Below, piece by piece: positions 42,359 through 51,593 of a DNA stretch of 54,700 bases. The notes under the pieces are model-generated. The model was not told where the DNA came from and searched no databases. It worked only from the letters and a program-made list of their open reading frames with translations. This DNA comes from Halisarca cf. caerulea. Taxonomy: Eukaryota; Porifera; Demospongiae; Chondrillida; Halisarcidae. Where the stretch lies: the NCBI GenBank assembly GCA_963170055.1, contig CAUJGJ010000060.1:15001-69700 (forward strand), written 5' to 3'. The translations under genes and the position numbers were made by a program. Within the stretch, counting starts at the first letter, position 1, and each line of letters starts with the position of its first letter.

Positions 42359-43160
42359 TGTTCTATATCACTTTACGTAGTATAGAGAGTCTATAATACT
42401 TTGTATGTATGTATGCATGCAACCATGCACCACAGAGTATGCCCGTATGCCTGTGTTAAGAACCCCTTGTATAGAAAGACCACCTGTCTATTGTGGCCAC
42501 TGTAGGCTGCTCCATGGACCACCTCAGTGATTCTAATGCACTTCTGTATAAGGACCACCTGTCTACAAAGACCACCATTACTTGGTCCCTTGAGTGGTTG
42601 TTATAAACAGGTTTTACTGTATGTAAATATGTTCCCAACTGACCTCCTCTCAGAGCTAAAATGCTCTTGATGCCAAGTGACTTGGCCTTGTCCAGATGAG
42701 CCTTCACTTTCTCTCGGGTCAGGTTTGCACAAGTCAAGTGAAGCATTGTGTCCAGACCACAGTAGGTTAGAGACGAGCTAGCAATGGCCATAGAGCTTGT
42801 TTCTGTGTCTCCACCTGGATTTCCAGCGGGGTGCCAGGTCACGTCGATGAAAAGAGGCTTTCCTTGGCTCATGCGGTCAAATCGACTTAGGAGATTCACT
42901 GCTCCCGCGGCGGTACGAGGAGGGAAAAACTCTAAAGAGAACCACGTTTCGTTGTGGTTGATGTTCCACTGTATCTTGTCTATGAGGCTGGACTCACGAG
43001 TTGGAGAGGGGTCTCGAGGAGTACTTGAACCACTGGAGGACGCTTTGGATACGACGCGAGACGGGGGTTTCTTGGCTTCGCGCTCTTTCTTTTGCATGTC
43101 CACGAAATTTGGTGTGGAATGCACTCTTCTAAACGTTTCTGCATTCTCGTATGTGCTCAT
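25053..43160 (-). CDS. MTHFR: Methylenetetrahydrofolate reductase, complete, ten exons
   Basis: Exons in transcript order: 43160-42644, 41050-40940, 34463-34270, 31562-31401, 30488-30084, 29423-29241, 27235-27137, 26328-26209, 25787-25592, 25198-25053. All join in phase to 710 residues (human 656). The enzyme reduces 5,10-methylene-THF to 5-methyl-THF with NAD(P)H and FAD in the cytosol. The TIM-barrel half has FSLEFFPPR (Glu77, equivalent to human catalytic Glu63), [18 protein letters not shown] and [12 protein letters not shown], which keeps the alanine region of human Ala222. The linker [10 protein letters not shown] leads to the C-terminal SAM-binding regulatory domain ([62 protein letters not shown]). 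The N-terminus is Ser/Pro-rich with SSTPRDP (Thr47). The acidic C-terminal tail exceeds the human one. The penultimate donor (GTGGGC) is weak but in phase. ATG 43160 was preferred to an in-frame upstream GTG. Confidence 0.95.
25473..25555. repeat. (CA)n tract in the last MTHFR intron
   Basis: About 60 bp of pure CA plus interrupted CA, beginning 35 bp downstream (in transcript sense) of the weak donor at 25591. Confidence 0.9.
26007..26101. repeat. (CA)n with CAGA interruptions in MTHFR intron 8
   Basis: A pure (CA)n run followed by ACACAGACAC variants. Confidence 0.9.
26671..27100. repeat. 33-bp minisatellite, 12-13 copies, in MTHFR intron 7
   Basis: Units start CAGCAATGGAGGGATGTCGC and end AACGTCACATGCA, every 33 bp from 26671 to 27034, with a decayed last copy. 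Every unit carries ACGTCA, a CRE half site. Frames open on both strands (an 11-residue plus-strand period with NVT) arise because 33 is a multiple of 3. Confidence 0.96.
27317..27417. repeat. 50-bp exact tandem duplication
   Basis: TTTTTGTCATTTGGTGATTT...TTTCATCTGTGGAT occurs twice in a row at 50-bp spacing (TGTCATTTGG at 27321 and 27371). It lies in MTHFR intron 6. Confidence 0.95.
29424..29523. repeat. (TG)n tract abutting the MTHFR exon 6 acceptor
   Basis: Read in transcript sense, this is (CA)n followed by CTGCTTCAG, the acceptor at 29424. The TG run is broken by TATTG and TGTTG. Confidence 0.95.
29609..30007 (+). mobile_element. Penelope-like retroelement, 5'-truncated 3' end
   Basis: The frame 29609-29869 reads [10 protein letters not shown]...[19 protein letters not shown]...[12 protein letters not shown]. 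This is the conserved second half of the GIY-YIG endonuclease at the C-terminus of Penelope-like elements: R-x-x-EH, then H-x-x-x-x-H-x-x-DW, then R-x-x-x-E. The start of the domain and the reverse transcriptase are missing. A 3' UTR follows with a hammerhead-like motif and AATAAA at 29993. It is inserted in MTHFR intron 5, antisense to the gene. Confidence 0.75.
29945..29985 (+). ncRNA. Hammerhead-ribozyme-like core in the Penelope 3' UTR
   Basis: CTGAAGA (29949-29955) fits the CUGANGA core. A helix GCCC/GGGC closed by AAGA follows, then GAAA (29969-29972), and CGTTGC continues as a possible third stem. Penelope-like elements are known to carry hammerhead motifs. The cleavage-site half of the fold could not be placed, so activity is uncertain. 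Confidence 0.4.
30602..30746. mobile_element. CAGTGAATTCTCGTTAATC miniature element, copy 1
   Basis: Left CAGTGAATTCTCGTTAATCT and right GCAGATTAGCAAGAAGTCACTG are inverted. A second copy is at 45210-45332. It is preceded by a (TA)n run at 30578-30601. Confidence 0.7.
31762..32009. mobile_element. CAGTCAAACTTGGTTAGTAAG miniature element
   Basis: Left CAGTCAAACTTGGTTAGTA and right TACTAACCAAGTTCCACTG. The interior repeats TTAGTAAGTACCTGGGATAG three times. It lies in MTHFR intron 3. Confidence 0.75.
32284..32466. mobile_element. CAGTGAGACCTG miniature element, copy 2
   Basis: It shares ends and interior (CACCTCAGATATC, AATCCTACTGTAC, CAGAATGGATGTGTG) with the element at 4140-4320. Confidence 0.7.
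32496..32709. mobile_element. TACCGTA miniature element, copy 1
   Basis: Left TACCGTAAGACATAAAATTTTC and the inverse of the right end TACGGTATGAGGCTAAATTTTC. A relative is at 45468-45677. Confidence 0.7.
33433..33497. repeat. (CATA)n/(CGTACATA)n microsatellite
   Basis: ATACGTACATACATACGTACATACG passing into a pure ACAT repeat. It is one of many such runs in the window. Confidence 0.85.
34559..34831. mobile_element. TTAGTAAGTACC-family miniature element
   Basis: Left TACGGTGCAACTTGTACC and right TACTAAGCAAGTTTTGTTGTA are degraded inverted ends. The interior holds GATAGTAAGTACTCCTC twice. Confidence 0.5.
34911..35610. repeat. 28-bp minisatellite, about 25 copies, in MTHFR intron 2
   Basis: The unit is GGGTACACCAGTATTGAGAC plus ATACTGAA, every 28 bp. 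Variants are GAGACAT, GAGGCAT, GAGATAT and TATAGAGG. Since 28 is not a multiple of 3, all three minus-strand frames stay open and cycle every 84 bp, which yields long frames without a gene. Confidence 0.97.
36031..40240. repeat. 29-bp satellite, about 145 copies, with a 62-unit higher-order repeat
   Basis: Each unit has the invariant CACTCTTGACTAATGTGAG plus a variable part (CCAAGTGTAC, CCAAGGGCAC, CCGTGTGCAC, CTGTGTGCAC). Marker variants recur at exactly 1798 bp (62 x 29): TATCACTC at 36851/38649 and 37895/39693, and GTGTACTACTC near 37571/39369. Two nearly identical blocks therefore run from about 36553 to 38350 and 38351 to 40148, followed by the start of a third. It fills most of MTHFR intron 2. 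There is no spacer diversity, so it is not a CRISPR. Confidence 0.97.
41804..41950. mobile_element. pogo-family derivative fragment
   Basis: Repeated TTTATCCAACACCTGG and GGATAAACCAGA match the subterminal motifs of the pogo-like 5' end at 10464. Confidence 0.45.
42296..42352. repeat. (TA)n tract
   Basis: About 55 bp of pure TA in MTHFR intron 1. Confidence 0.95.
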
Positions 43161-43433
43161 TTTCACAGCCGTGCAGCGGAGTCAGTACTTGGTGGTCGCT
43201 CGTACGGTCGGGTGAGGTAACGCTACTTTGCGCTTACACGTAGTAGACCACGCCCATCGAGGTCGATTACAGGGATTTCCCACTCTCAGACATCGATCCA
43301 GACATAAACAAACCGTAGTGAAAAATGTGGTATGCCGGAAACTGCCAAAAGTGGGAGCTGTATTGAGATAGAAGGTCGGAGTAGCTTTTAAGAGAATTCC
43401 CATCTCCCCAAGTGCATTTTAAGGCAACCAAGA
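43161..43433. promoter_or_regulatory. Divergent MTHFR / Dispatched-like promoter with a kappa-B-type site
   Basis: Only 273 bp lie between the MTHFR ATG (43160, minus) and the Dispatched-like ATG (43434, plus). The region holds GGGATTTCCC at 43272-43281, a perfect match to the NF-kB consensus, and GACCACGCCCA near 43246, a KLF-like GC box. It contains no microsatellite. Shared regulation is inferred. Confidence 0.55.
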
Positions 43434-44392
43434 ATGGCGGGACAAACCGACGTTGAATCACAGTCTTTCAGCCGAAGATTAGCTGAGTTGTACCGCTCTG
43501 CAACACAGAGGAATGGACAACAGTCTTCAAAGGCCAACTGCAAACTTAGTGGATATGTTTTCAAGGCAATTCTGTGGTTTTGCAAAAAGTTCTTCAAATA
43601 TCCCGTCGTCCCCTTATTTTTAATTGTCTTGGTCCTCGCTCATTCCATTATCCACATCTTTCTTGCTGTATTCGTCTACCCCCCTCAGATCGATCTGCGA
43701 CTACAGGCGTTTCAGATACCCAACCACGAGTCTTCACTTCACTACGACGCGTTCAAAACGGTGGCCTCTCAAAGCGCCGCGTCCAAGAATTCTTTGGCAG
43801 CATCATCGTTTGCCGGACTTTTGGGAAGAAGAAAGCGATCCACGGGACCGTCAGGTGGAACGTCACAACCGGGTAATCCTTATGGTTGCAGTGGTCGAAC
43901 CCACAGCTCCACCATCGGGGTTTATCAATACATGGAACTGGTGTTTGTAGCTCCGAAGGGTACGGATCCAAACGTATTCACGAGAGAACGACTACAAGAC
44001 ATCCACGCAGTCGAGATGCGAATTATGAAGGATCAGGAGTTTAGAAAGTACTGCATTATGCGGAGCGGAGTGTGTGACCCACTTAACTCCGTCCTCACGT
44101 ATTTCTACCCAACCGTGGAAGGCTCGAAACTGGTGTACGACGGGCGTGGAGACGTTCTTCTCGACATCAACACGACCCTAGCTGAAGTCATCCAGAACAA
44201 AATGGCATATTGGTACATCGATGGGTCCTTCAACAGCAAGAATTTGAAGAGCTCCTTCATCCGTTCGCAGCTTCGGGTGGCGTACCCCATTGAAGGTTAC
44301 TGCTCGTATGCAGACAGGCACGAGGAACAGGTCGAGAAGATCAATGAGTACTTCAACAGTCTTGTCCCCTACCTGAAAATGGCATCCACCAA
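43434..44392 (+). CDS. Dispatched-like RND transmembrane protein, first coding exon (partial)
   Basis: The frame opens at ATG 43434 (AGAATGGCGG context) and gives about 319 residues to a probable GTTAGT donor at 44393. A basic cytoplasmic start is followed by one TM helix at 58-82 (VVPLFLIVLVLAHSIIHIFL), then a long extracellular-type loop. The loop holds GRRKRS at 131-136 (a furin-type R-x-K-R site), spaced cysteines, LQDIHAVEMRIMKDQEFRKYC, CDPLNSVLTYFYPT and RSQLRVAYPI. A single TM then a large loop with the YC...C-P-L-N-S pattern is the first module of RND/Patched-superfamily proteins. The furin site in loop 1 favours Dispatched, the sterol-sensing-domain exporter of Hedgehog. A Patched or Patched-related protein remains possible. 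Later exons (sterol-sensing domain, second loop) were not recognised in the remaining 10 kb. Frames past 44392 run into a (GTAC)n tract. Confidence 0.72.
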
Positions 44393-44560
44393 GTTAGTGC
44401 ACACAGCTGTCTGTGCGTCTGGTCACATGCAGTCAGTTATCAGTGTCATACCAATGAATGTACGTACGTACGTACATATGTATGTACGTACGTACGTATG
44501 TTGTGAACGGAAAACCTCCTAATAGGAGAGATTTGGATACAATAATACAGAGATAAGTTA

Positions 44561-44740
44561 CAATTGAACCTCCTAACTCAAACTCCCCCAATAGTGGAAA
44601 CCTCTCTATGACAGGCTGTTTTCTGTGGGTCCAGATAGATCGTGCTGCATGTAAAACAACCTCTGAATATTGGAAACCTCCCTATGACAAACCATGCATT
44701 TTTCAGTCCTAAAGTGTCTGTTATAATTAGGTTTCACCGT
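44561..44740. mobile_element. CAATTGAACCTCC miniature element
   Basis: Left TA-CAATTGAACCTCCTAAC and right TTATAATTAGGTTTCACCG. The interior TCCAGATAGATCGTGC and TCAGTCCTAAAGTGTCTG match the split copy at 15140-15482. Confidence 0.6.
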
Positions 44741-45209
44741 TTATGAAATTCAGCTGTTTGTCATTTGAAATTGTAGAAAGTTTGTCCTCTATTGGAGGTT
44801 AAAATATGTATTTGAAACTGTGTACATGTAAAAGAAAATATTGTCAGTTATAAGAGGTGTAACAAGTTGGATAAACCTTTGTAAGTGCATACATATGTTT
44901 GTAATTTGTTTGCATTTTAGTGCAATACAGTCCGCCTCCAAGGACTGCTGAAGATGTTTACTATATGGGGGTGTTCACTAGATCGGGGTTCGTCTACAAT
45001 AGAGTAAATAGGTGTACATTCTAAGTTCCGTGTTTGTTACATCCGGGAATTCATTGTATCCAGGGTTCATTATAGAGAGGTTCACCTGTACTTACATCAC
45101 AGGGTACTGCTTGATAAAGAAGGATCTAGGAAATTGTTAGATGAACTACATATCAATGTATGCATGTACGCACATGTACTTAAGTACTTGCCAGTGGACG
45201 TATCCAGTA

Positions 45210-45332
45210 TAGTGAATTATTCTTGTTAATCCTCCACAATTGGGCATGTTAATGAGTTTTGGGTAGATTATCCAAATCAGTATGCAGCCTTTTCAATCAA
45301 CCCAGTGGTGGCAGATTGATAAGAGTTCACTG
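45210..45332. mobile_element. CAGTGAATT miniature element, copy 2
   Basis: Left TAGTGAATTATTCTTGTTAATC and right GCAGATTGATAAGAGTTCACTG. Same family as 30602-30746. Confidence 0.6.
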
Positions 45333-45467
45333 CATAATGTTATTCTAACCCTAGTCATAAACCCAGTAACTGCCTCTTATGGGTAAACTTCTTCCCTTGA
45401 CTGGGGCCATCACAGATGCCTCACTGTCTGCAGTGGTGTGCACTCAGTGTAGTACACACAAACCACA

Positions 45468-45677
45468 TACCATATATGTAGCACTAAATTTTCAAGGAGC
45501 TAAATTTCGTAGTTGGCCAGTTTTGAAATATTCACAGAAATATATTTCATGGATCTGTCCTTCAGCTCCTATCTAGCAAACTGCACCAATTTTTTGTTGT
45601 GTGCAAATTTTGCACTCCAGCACTCATCCTCGAGAGCCATGAAAATTAAGCTCCTCGAAAATTTAGCACTATACGGT
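45468..45677. mobile_element. TACCATA/TACCGTA miniature element, copy 2
   Basis: GCACTAAATTTTCAAGGAGC and its inverse GCTCCTCGAAAATTTAGCAC form the subterminal arms, bounded by TACCATA and TACGGTA. Confidence 0.7.
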
Positions 45678-45969
45678 AGTGAACTCACTGTTTTGTAGGT
45701 AGGCAGGTACATAGGTGTGTTTAGTTACAAACCAACGTGATATGTTGCGTGGGTGTTATCAGAGGAAGCACTGTGCACACATCCATGCTGTAGCACACCT
45801 CCTGGGGATGTGTGCACAGTGCAAGCCTTTGTAGCCTTTTCACACTCATAACGCTGATTACTTGGCAGTTGTCAATGGCAAAAATAAGTGACAAAATTCC
45901 CATCAGACAAACAACTCTAGTACCATGAACACTATATACTACGTAGTATATAGTGTCTATGCTAGTACT

Positions 45970-46122
45970 AACACTGTATTAACACATTTCTGGCTATAGC
46001 AAAGCTCATATTTTTCAGTGTAATGTATGGTTTAAAACATGGCCTTGGCTACAACAAAGTTCTGATATAGCAAAACATTTGGGTATGAATTTTTCACTTT
46101 GTTGTATCAGTGCTCCACTGTA
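45970..46122. mobile_element. GCTATAGCAAAG miniature element, copy 1
   Basis: GGCTATAGCAAAGCTC, CAAAGTTCTGATATAGCAAAA and TTTTTCACTTTGTTGTATCAG are shared with 47605-47788 and, inverted, with 48038-48216. Confidence 0.55.
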
Positions 46123-46262
46123 TAAACGTTCATTACAGTACATGTGTGCCTTTGTGTTTGTTCTGTGATGAGGATTAGTGTGTCTCTAATGAAGTTGTCA
46201 TAAAACCAGTTACAACTTCAGAATGATTATTGTGAAGAACTGTTTGTGAGCTGAGACCCTCG

Positions 46263-46541
<279 letters not shown>

Positions 46542-47220
46542 TGATTGCATACGTATGTACATCTGGTCTTGCCCTGTGTCATCAAGTGCTGCTGTTCTTC
46601 TCCCATCACCTGTGTACGTGCGTACCTGTGTGTACGTACGTGCGTACCTGATGAACGTGTATACCTGTGTGTACGTGCGAACCTGATGAATCAGCATCTG
46701 TGGCTAGGCATGAGTAGTCGTGTCCTCGTGATGTATTCACCTTAAACTGCCATTATGCCTTTATGAGTTCCTATTCACTGGTCTTCCTCGCATTGTCATT
46801 GAATTGTGTGCAGTGGGCCCCACTTAATTCCATAACATGCAAGAGAATATCCCAGTTTAGCGAGCATGGCATCACATCTCCGTCTTGTACCATTGTAATG
46901 CAATGTAGTTTTGACATTAGTACATACGTACGTACATTCTGGATATGGCTATAATTTTTCCTGGTTCCGAGAGTATTGAATTCAACAGGTACAGTTGTTA
47001 TTATAAACTTAAGTACAGTACATAAATGTACATATGTGTAACTGTAATATTTAATACAGTTGCATATGAAACGTATGTATATGTGAAGATTTGCATACTT
47101 TGTGCATCTCAAATGAGCATGTTTGTGTTCATATATGTGTACATATCTATAGTGTGTGTGTGTGTGTGTGCATGCGTGTGTGTGCATGTGTGCGTACATA
47201 TCTAAAGTGTGTGTTGTGTG

Positions 47221-47252
<32 letters not shown>

Positions 47253-47604
47253 ACATGTCCAAGTACGTATGTATGCACTGTACTTAAAAATTGCATGTGT
47301 ACAGTAGATATGTACTGTACGTACGTACGTATATCACGCATACATACATACATAATAGAGTGCAAGCATTTTTATAACAGCTGGGTGTCATTCCGTCTGC
47401 ATACTTTCTGAGTGCATCTATTGTATGGAGCCAATACATATACGTACATGTGTTAAGGTTATCTCCAGTTGAAGTCACGCACACACACACAGCCCTACTG
47501 GGTACGCACTGAGCAAGCCTTACTAGTTACATACCAACTGTGTGTACAGCCCTTCTGTAGTTGTAACCTGGGTTCTTCCCTACGTGACTACGTATGACAC
47601 ACGG

Positions 47605-47788
47605 TAGAGCACTTATAACAAACACTGTGATAACAATTTTGTGGTCATAGCAAAGTTTTATTTTCCATGTCAGTTTAGTACGTCTATGGTAGAAGAACAT
47701 ACGTAGTGTTGGCTATAGCAAAGTTCTGATATAGCAAAACATTTAATTGTGTGGGAATTTTCACTTTGTTATATCAGTAACTCACTGT
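47605..47788. mobile_element. GCTATAGCAAAG miniature element, copy 2
   Basis: It shares GTTGGCTATAGCAAAGTTCTG and TTTTCACTTTGTTATATCAG with the copy at 45970, and ends CTCACTGTA. Confidence 0.55.
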
Positions 47789-47832
47789 ACTACATAGCAT
47801 CTTAGATATATGTTTGTATATACGTACGTACA

Positions 47833-48021
47833 TACCGTATTTGCTTGATTATAGGTCACACCCAAGTATAAGTCGCACCCTAAAAAAGCTGACTAACATG
47901 TGAATGAACGACATATACTACGTATATATAGACATAGCATTTGTTGTATGAGTTGCACCCTGCAAAAATACTGCCTAGAATTGAGTCTGAAACTGCGACT
48001 TATACTCAAGCAAATACTGTA
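47833..48021. mobile_element. TACCGTATTTGCTTGA miniature element
   Basis: Left TACCGTATTTGCTTGATTATA and the inverse of the right end TACAGTATTTGCTTGAGTATA. The interior has AAGTATAAGTCGCACCC. Confidence 0.75.
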
Positions 48022-48037
48022 CGTGTAAGTATATATA

Positions 48038-48216
48038 GTGGAACACCGATGTAACAAAGTGAAAATGCTCACACAAATGTTTTGTTACATCAGAACTTTG
48101 TTGCAGCCAGTACTGTGTTCTATCACCGTACGTTACACTGACATTGACCAAAGCTTTGTTATAGGCAGAAATTTGTCCTAGTACAGTGTTTGTTATAAGT
48201 GTGCTTTGATGTTCCA
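48038..48216. mobile_element. GCTATAGCAAAG family, inverted copy 3
   Basis: AGTGGAACACCGATGTAACA to GCTTTGATGTTCC, with interior GTTACATCAGAACTTTGTTG, is the reverse-orientation relative of the two copies above. Confidence 0.55.
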
Positions 48217-48546
48217 GGTACGTACGTACGTACCACTTATGGTAGCCTCTGGCTGAAGGTTCCCTGGGTTAAATAAGAATATCTAATACCCCTGATACTT
48301 GGTATGTAGCTACTCGGCACTGCCTGAGGTATGTACGTACACACACACATACCTAAGTAACTGGTATGTTTTACCTGAAGCCTTATCTTTGCAAGCATCA
48401 CATGTAATATACGTACATATGTAGATACTGGGCTTTACCTTGCAGTGACATATTTGGCAGAGGTGGTCTGTGTAGCAGCTGCAGGTGCAGCATCCTGGTT
48501 TTGATAGGTTTTCTCCTTTGGGAGGAAGCCACCTTCTCCTTTCATA

Positions 48547-48721
48547 CAGTGGAAACTCGTTATAAAGAAATCTCTTACGGCGAATTTCTGCATATAGTGA
48601 ATTAAACTCATGTGACCCAGTTAATGTTCTACTATGAAAGTGTAACTGGTTATAGTGAATTTCTGATATAATGAAGAAAATTTCAGTGTCCCCTGTGATT
48701 CGTTATAATGAGTTTTCACTG
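48547..48721. mobile_element. TA-flanked CAGTGGAAACTCGTTATAA miniature element
   Basis: Left CAGTGGAAACTCGTTATAA and right TTATAATGAGTTTTCACTG, with TA on both sides. Related, decayed sequence lies at about 40415-40835 (GTTATAGTGAATTTCTGAT). Confidence 0.8.
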
Positions 48722-48724
48722 TAC

Positions 48725-49020
48725 TTATGTGTAGGTACGTACGTATGTGTACGTACATATGTATGTGTACGTACATATGTGTAGGTATGTATGTGTAGGC
48801 ACGTATGTGTACATACGTACGTACGTATGTGTAGGTACATATGTATGTGTACGTACATATGTATGTGTACGTACATATGTGTAGGTATGTATGTGTAGGC
48901 ACGTATGTGTACATACGTATGTGTAGGTACATATGTATGTTTGCGTACATATGTATGTGTACGTACATATGTGTAGGTATGTATGTGTAGGCACGTATGT
49001 GTACATACGTATGTGTAGGC
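48725..49020. repeat. GTAC/GTAT/TGTG array with a 92-100-bp super-repeat
   Basis: GTAGGTATGTATGTGTAGGC followed by ACGTATGTGTACATACG occurs with AGGC at 48797, 48897 and 48989. It abuts the transposon starting at 49031. Confidence 0.85.
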
Positions 49021-49030
49021 AAGTATATGT

Positions 49031-49951
49031 ACGGTATAGAATAAAAAAAAGTTGACGTGAAGAGTTTTTATTACGTTTATCTTACGCGGTGATCACGGAG
49101 CTGATACGCAGTGATCACGGAGCTGGTACGCGGTGATCACAGAGCAGGTACGCCGTGATCATGAAAATTCGTGTCGTGATCACAGGAGCTCAGGACCGTG
49201 TTCCCCTTGCTTTACACCACAAGAAACTGCACTGAGGGCGATTAAACCTTACTTTGATGTCGATGTGAGTCCACACGATACGAAAATGATACAAGGACTA
49301 TCGCGCACTGCACCGTTTCTCCAGAGTACAGCGTCAATTTGAAGCGAAAAAAATCCAGAAACAGTAATTTAACAATATGAACGATTGTTAAGTAGTACTC
49401 TTCTCGAACGCGTGCGCCCTACAGTTAGGAGCATCATTCTGCGGATCATGTAGAACAGCATGAAGCGAGCAGCCATGTTATTTTCAGTATATTTCTGGAT
49501 ATTTTTGCGCACTAGTCTAACCATTTCCAGGAGAGCGCTATCTGGCGTAAAGACTATTTCCTTGCTTCGCAGCAGGTAAAATGTGCCTGCTTGTTTACAT
49601 TGAAGACGATGTCAATCTCTTTGCATAGCAACTATTGATTCATTGTTTAATATAATCAGATGATCGAGTGCAAAATTTCTTTGTCCAACTCGAGGAAGAC
49701 GAAGATGATGTGACATCCACGTTTGGTTAGAGTAGAAGTCCTAAAGCTAGAAAATGCCGTTGATCAGATTACCTGTAGCGTGATAAGGCCTCTTGGTGTA
49801 ATACCGTTTTCTTCTAAAGCGTAATCACGTATCTATCACGGCGTGATCACTGAGCTCCTACGTTGTGATCATGGAGCTCGTACGTCATGATTATGAAGCT
49901 CCTACGTCGTGATCACTTTACTTCATGTAAACTTTTTTTGTTCTATACCGT
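49031..49951. mobile_element. DNA transposon with inverted arrays of 22-bp subterminal repeats (921 bp)
   Basis: Terminal inverted repeats of about 32 bp: ACGGTATAGAATAAAAAAAA continuing GTTGACGTGAAG, and its inverse ending TTCTATACCGT. ATGT lies on both sides. Inside each end, a 22-bp unit (TACGCGGTGATCACGGAGCT plus GA) is repeated four to five times on the left (49083, 49105, 49127, 49149). It is repeated about four times in inverse orientation on the right (about 49838-49917). No transposase is visible, so it is non-autonomous. The superfamily is not assigned. Confidence 0.8.
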
Positions 49952-51593
49952 ATGTGTGTGTACATATGTGTATGTGCATATGTGTAGGCATGTACATATG
50001 TGTGCGTACGTATTTGTAGGTACTTGTTACCTGTTCCTAACTGGGTCTCTGAGGGAGATTAGTATGCAGTGTGTGTGATTGTATTTGTGCATACACACAC
50101 CTGCCAATGCCCTCACGGACGGACACTTACGGTTGTGGGGGCAAGCCTGCATATGTAAGACATGTCCAGATTTGTTATGATAGCGCTTCCCAGTTTGCAT
50201 AGTGATAAAATGTTATTTTTCGGCGCCTTTAAGTTATTAGTCACGCATTTATCTCGTGATTCAGGCTGATATTTGGGCCTATATGAATACCGAATCCGCG
50301 TTTAGTGACATTTTCTGTCGTCACGTTTAACTCAGTCACATGCTGGTCCGAAACCTAGCTAGATGTCCTTCAGAATTCTGGTTTTCGGCTGAGCGCAACG
50401 TGAGGGAACAAGCTTGAGACGGTATAAAGGTGCCAACTTGGAGCCACTTGTCATATGCAACTTTTCCATGTGGAGGCAAAAGAACCTTTACTCCTGTCGC
50501 AAGTTACAACAGCTTGAATTTTGCTTCTTGAGGGTCATTTTTACAGATCTTGGCTTTGGAAAGGAATTGTCATTGCCTCTGCATGGAAAAGTTAGTAAAT
50601 GTTTTGCTAAAGTGATTTATGCGCAAAAATAGTCTTAAAAGCATTCCCCCATGTTGCGCCCAAAACGTTTCAATTTTTTTAGTACGTAGGTGTTAGGAAA
50701 ACCATACAAACTTCTTCGTGAACTAACCAGATCTTTTAAAATGGTAATTCTCGAAACGTTTATGCCTCTACCTACATGTTAAGCCCTCGTTCAACGTTCT
50801 GAAGCTTCTACAAGTTAAGAACAAAGGCTGTAAAACAGACCGAAATTTTCACACCTCCTAATTAGCGCGGACATGTCCCACATGCGTGAGGGAGAGCCAT
50901 GAAGATGATGAGCATCCTGTAGTTGGTATGCAATGAACCCTTCATAATGAGGTCACTGTTGGGACCACACCAAGATGTTCCTTGTGTGTGGAGGGTCCTC
51001 ATTTCGGAGGGGTGGAATGTACATGCGTAAATGTGAGAGGTTTGAAATGTGGTAGGGCAATGGTGTCCTGTTAAGGAGGTAGCTACGTCTTTCCTCCACA
51101 GAAGTGTACAGTCATACATAGCTTCTTTCCTTGTTAGTCTGTGGCAGTGAGTCTTCTTTGGCTTTTATCATTCTTATGGACGGAACTTTCCTAATAATGT
51201 TGTACTGTTCCAGATATTGCTTCTAATGCCTTTTGTTTGGAATTGTAGTGAGTGTATTTGAAGGTCTGCTGTAGCCATGGTAACTGAGTGAATTTTTGAA
51301 GTTCTTTGAACAGTAGGGCGCACCTACTAGTGTACGTACTAGTATGTATGTATGTGTGTGTTGGATTTTATGTAATAGATATACATACTGTATATACTTA
51401 CTGTATATACTGTATGTACTGTATATACATACGTATGTATGCATATTGTATATAGTTGAAGGCATATTTAGTGTTTTGCGGTGCGTGCATGTGTTGTGTT
51501 GGGTCTATAGAGGTGGTAGGGTCTACAAATAGGCTCAATAGCGAATACATGCTGCGCATATGTTTTAATTTTCGCACAACTAAGGCTACGTTT
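49952..51593. other. Region without a recognised gene
   Basis: No exon with family similarity. A 72-codon frame at 50414-50632 has no recognisable domain. A decayed CAGTGGAACCC-family piece lies at about 50930-51065, and (TATGTACTG)n at 51380-51440. Confidence 0.35.

Larger units (their letters stand above)
44393..46265. other. Putative first intron of the Dispatched-like gene, repeat-rich
   Basis: No further exon was recognised. It holds a GTAC tract (44459-44500) and miniature elements at 44561-44740, 45210-45332, 45468-45677 and about 45970-46122. Confidence 0.45.

Noticed and set aside
43161..43166. MTHFR start two codons upstream (GTG)
   Set aside because: GTG is an unlikely start in an animal nuclear gene; the ATG at 43160 follows immediately.
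46763..46954. Possible later exon of the Dispatched-like gene
   Set aside because: Short hydrophobic start only; no splice signals and no RND motif could be supported.
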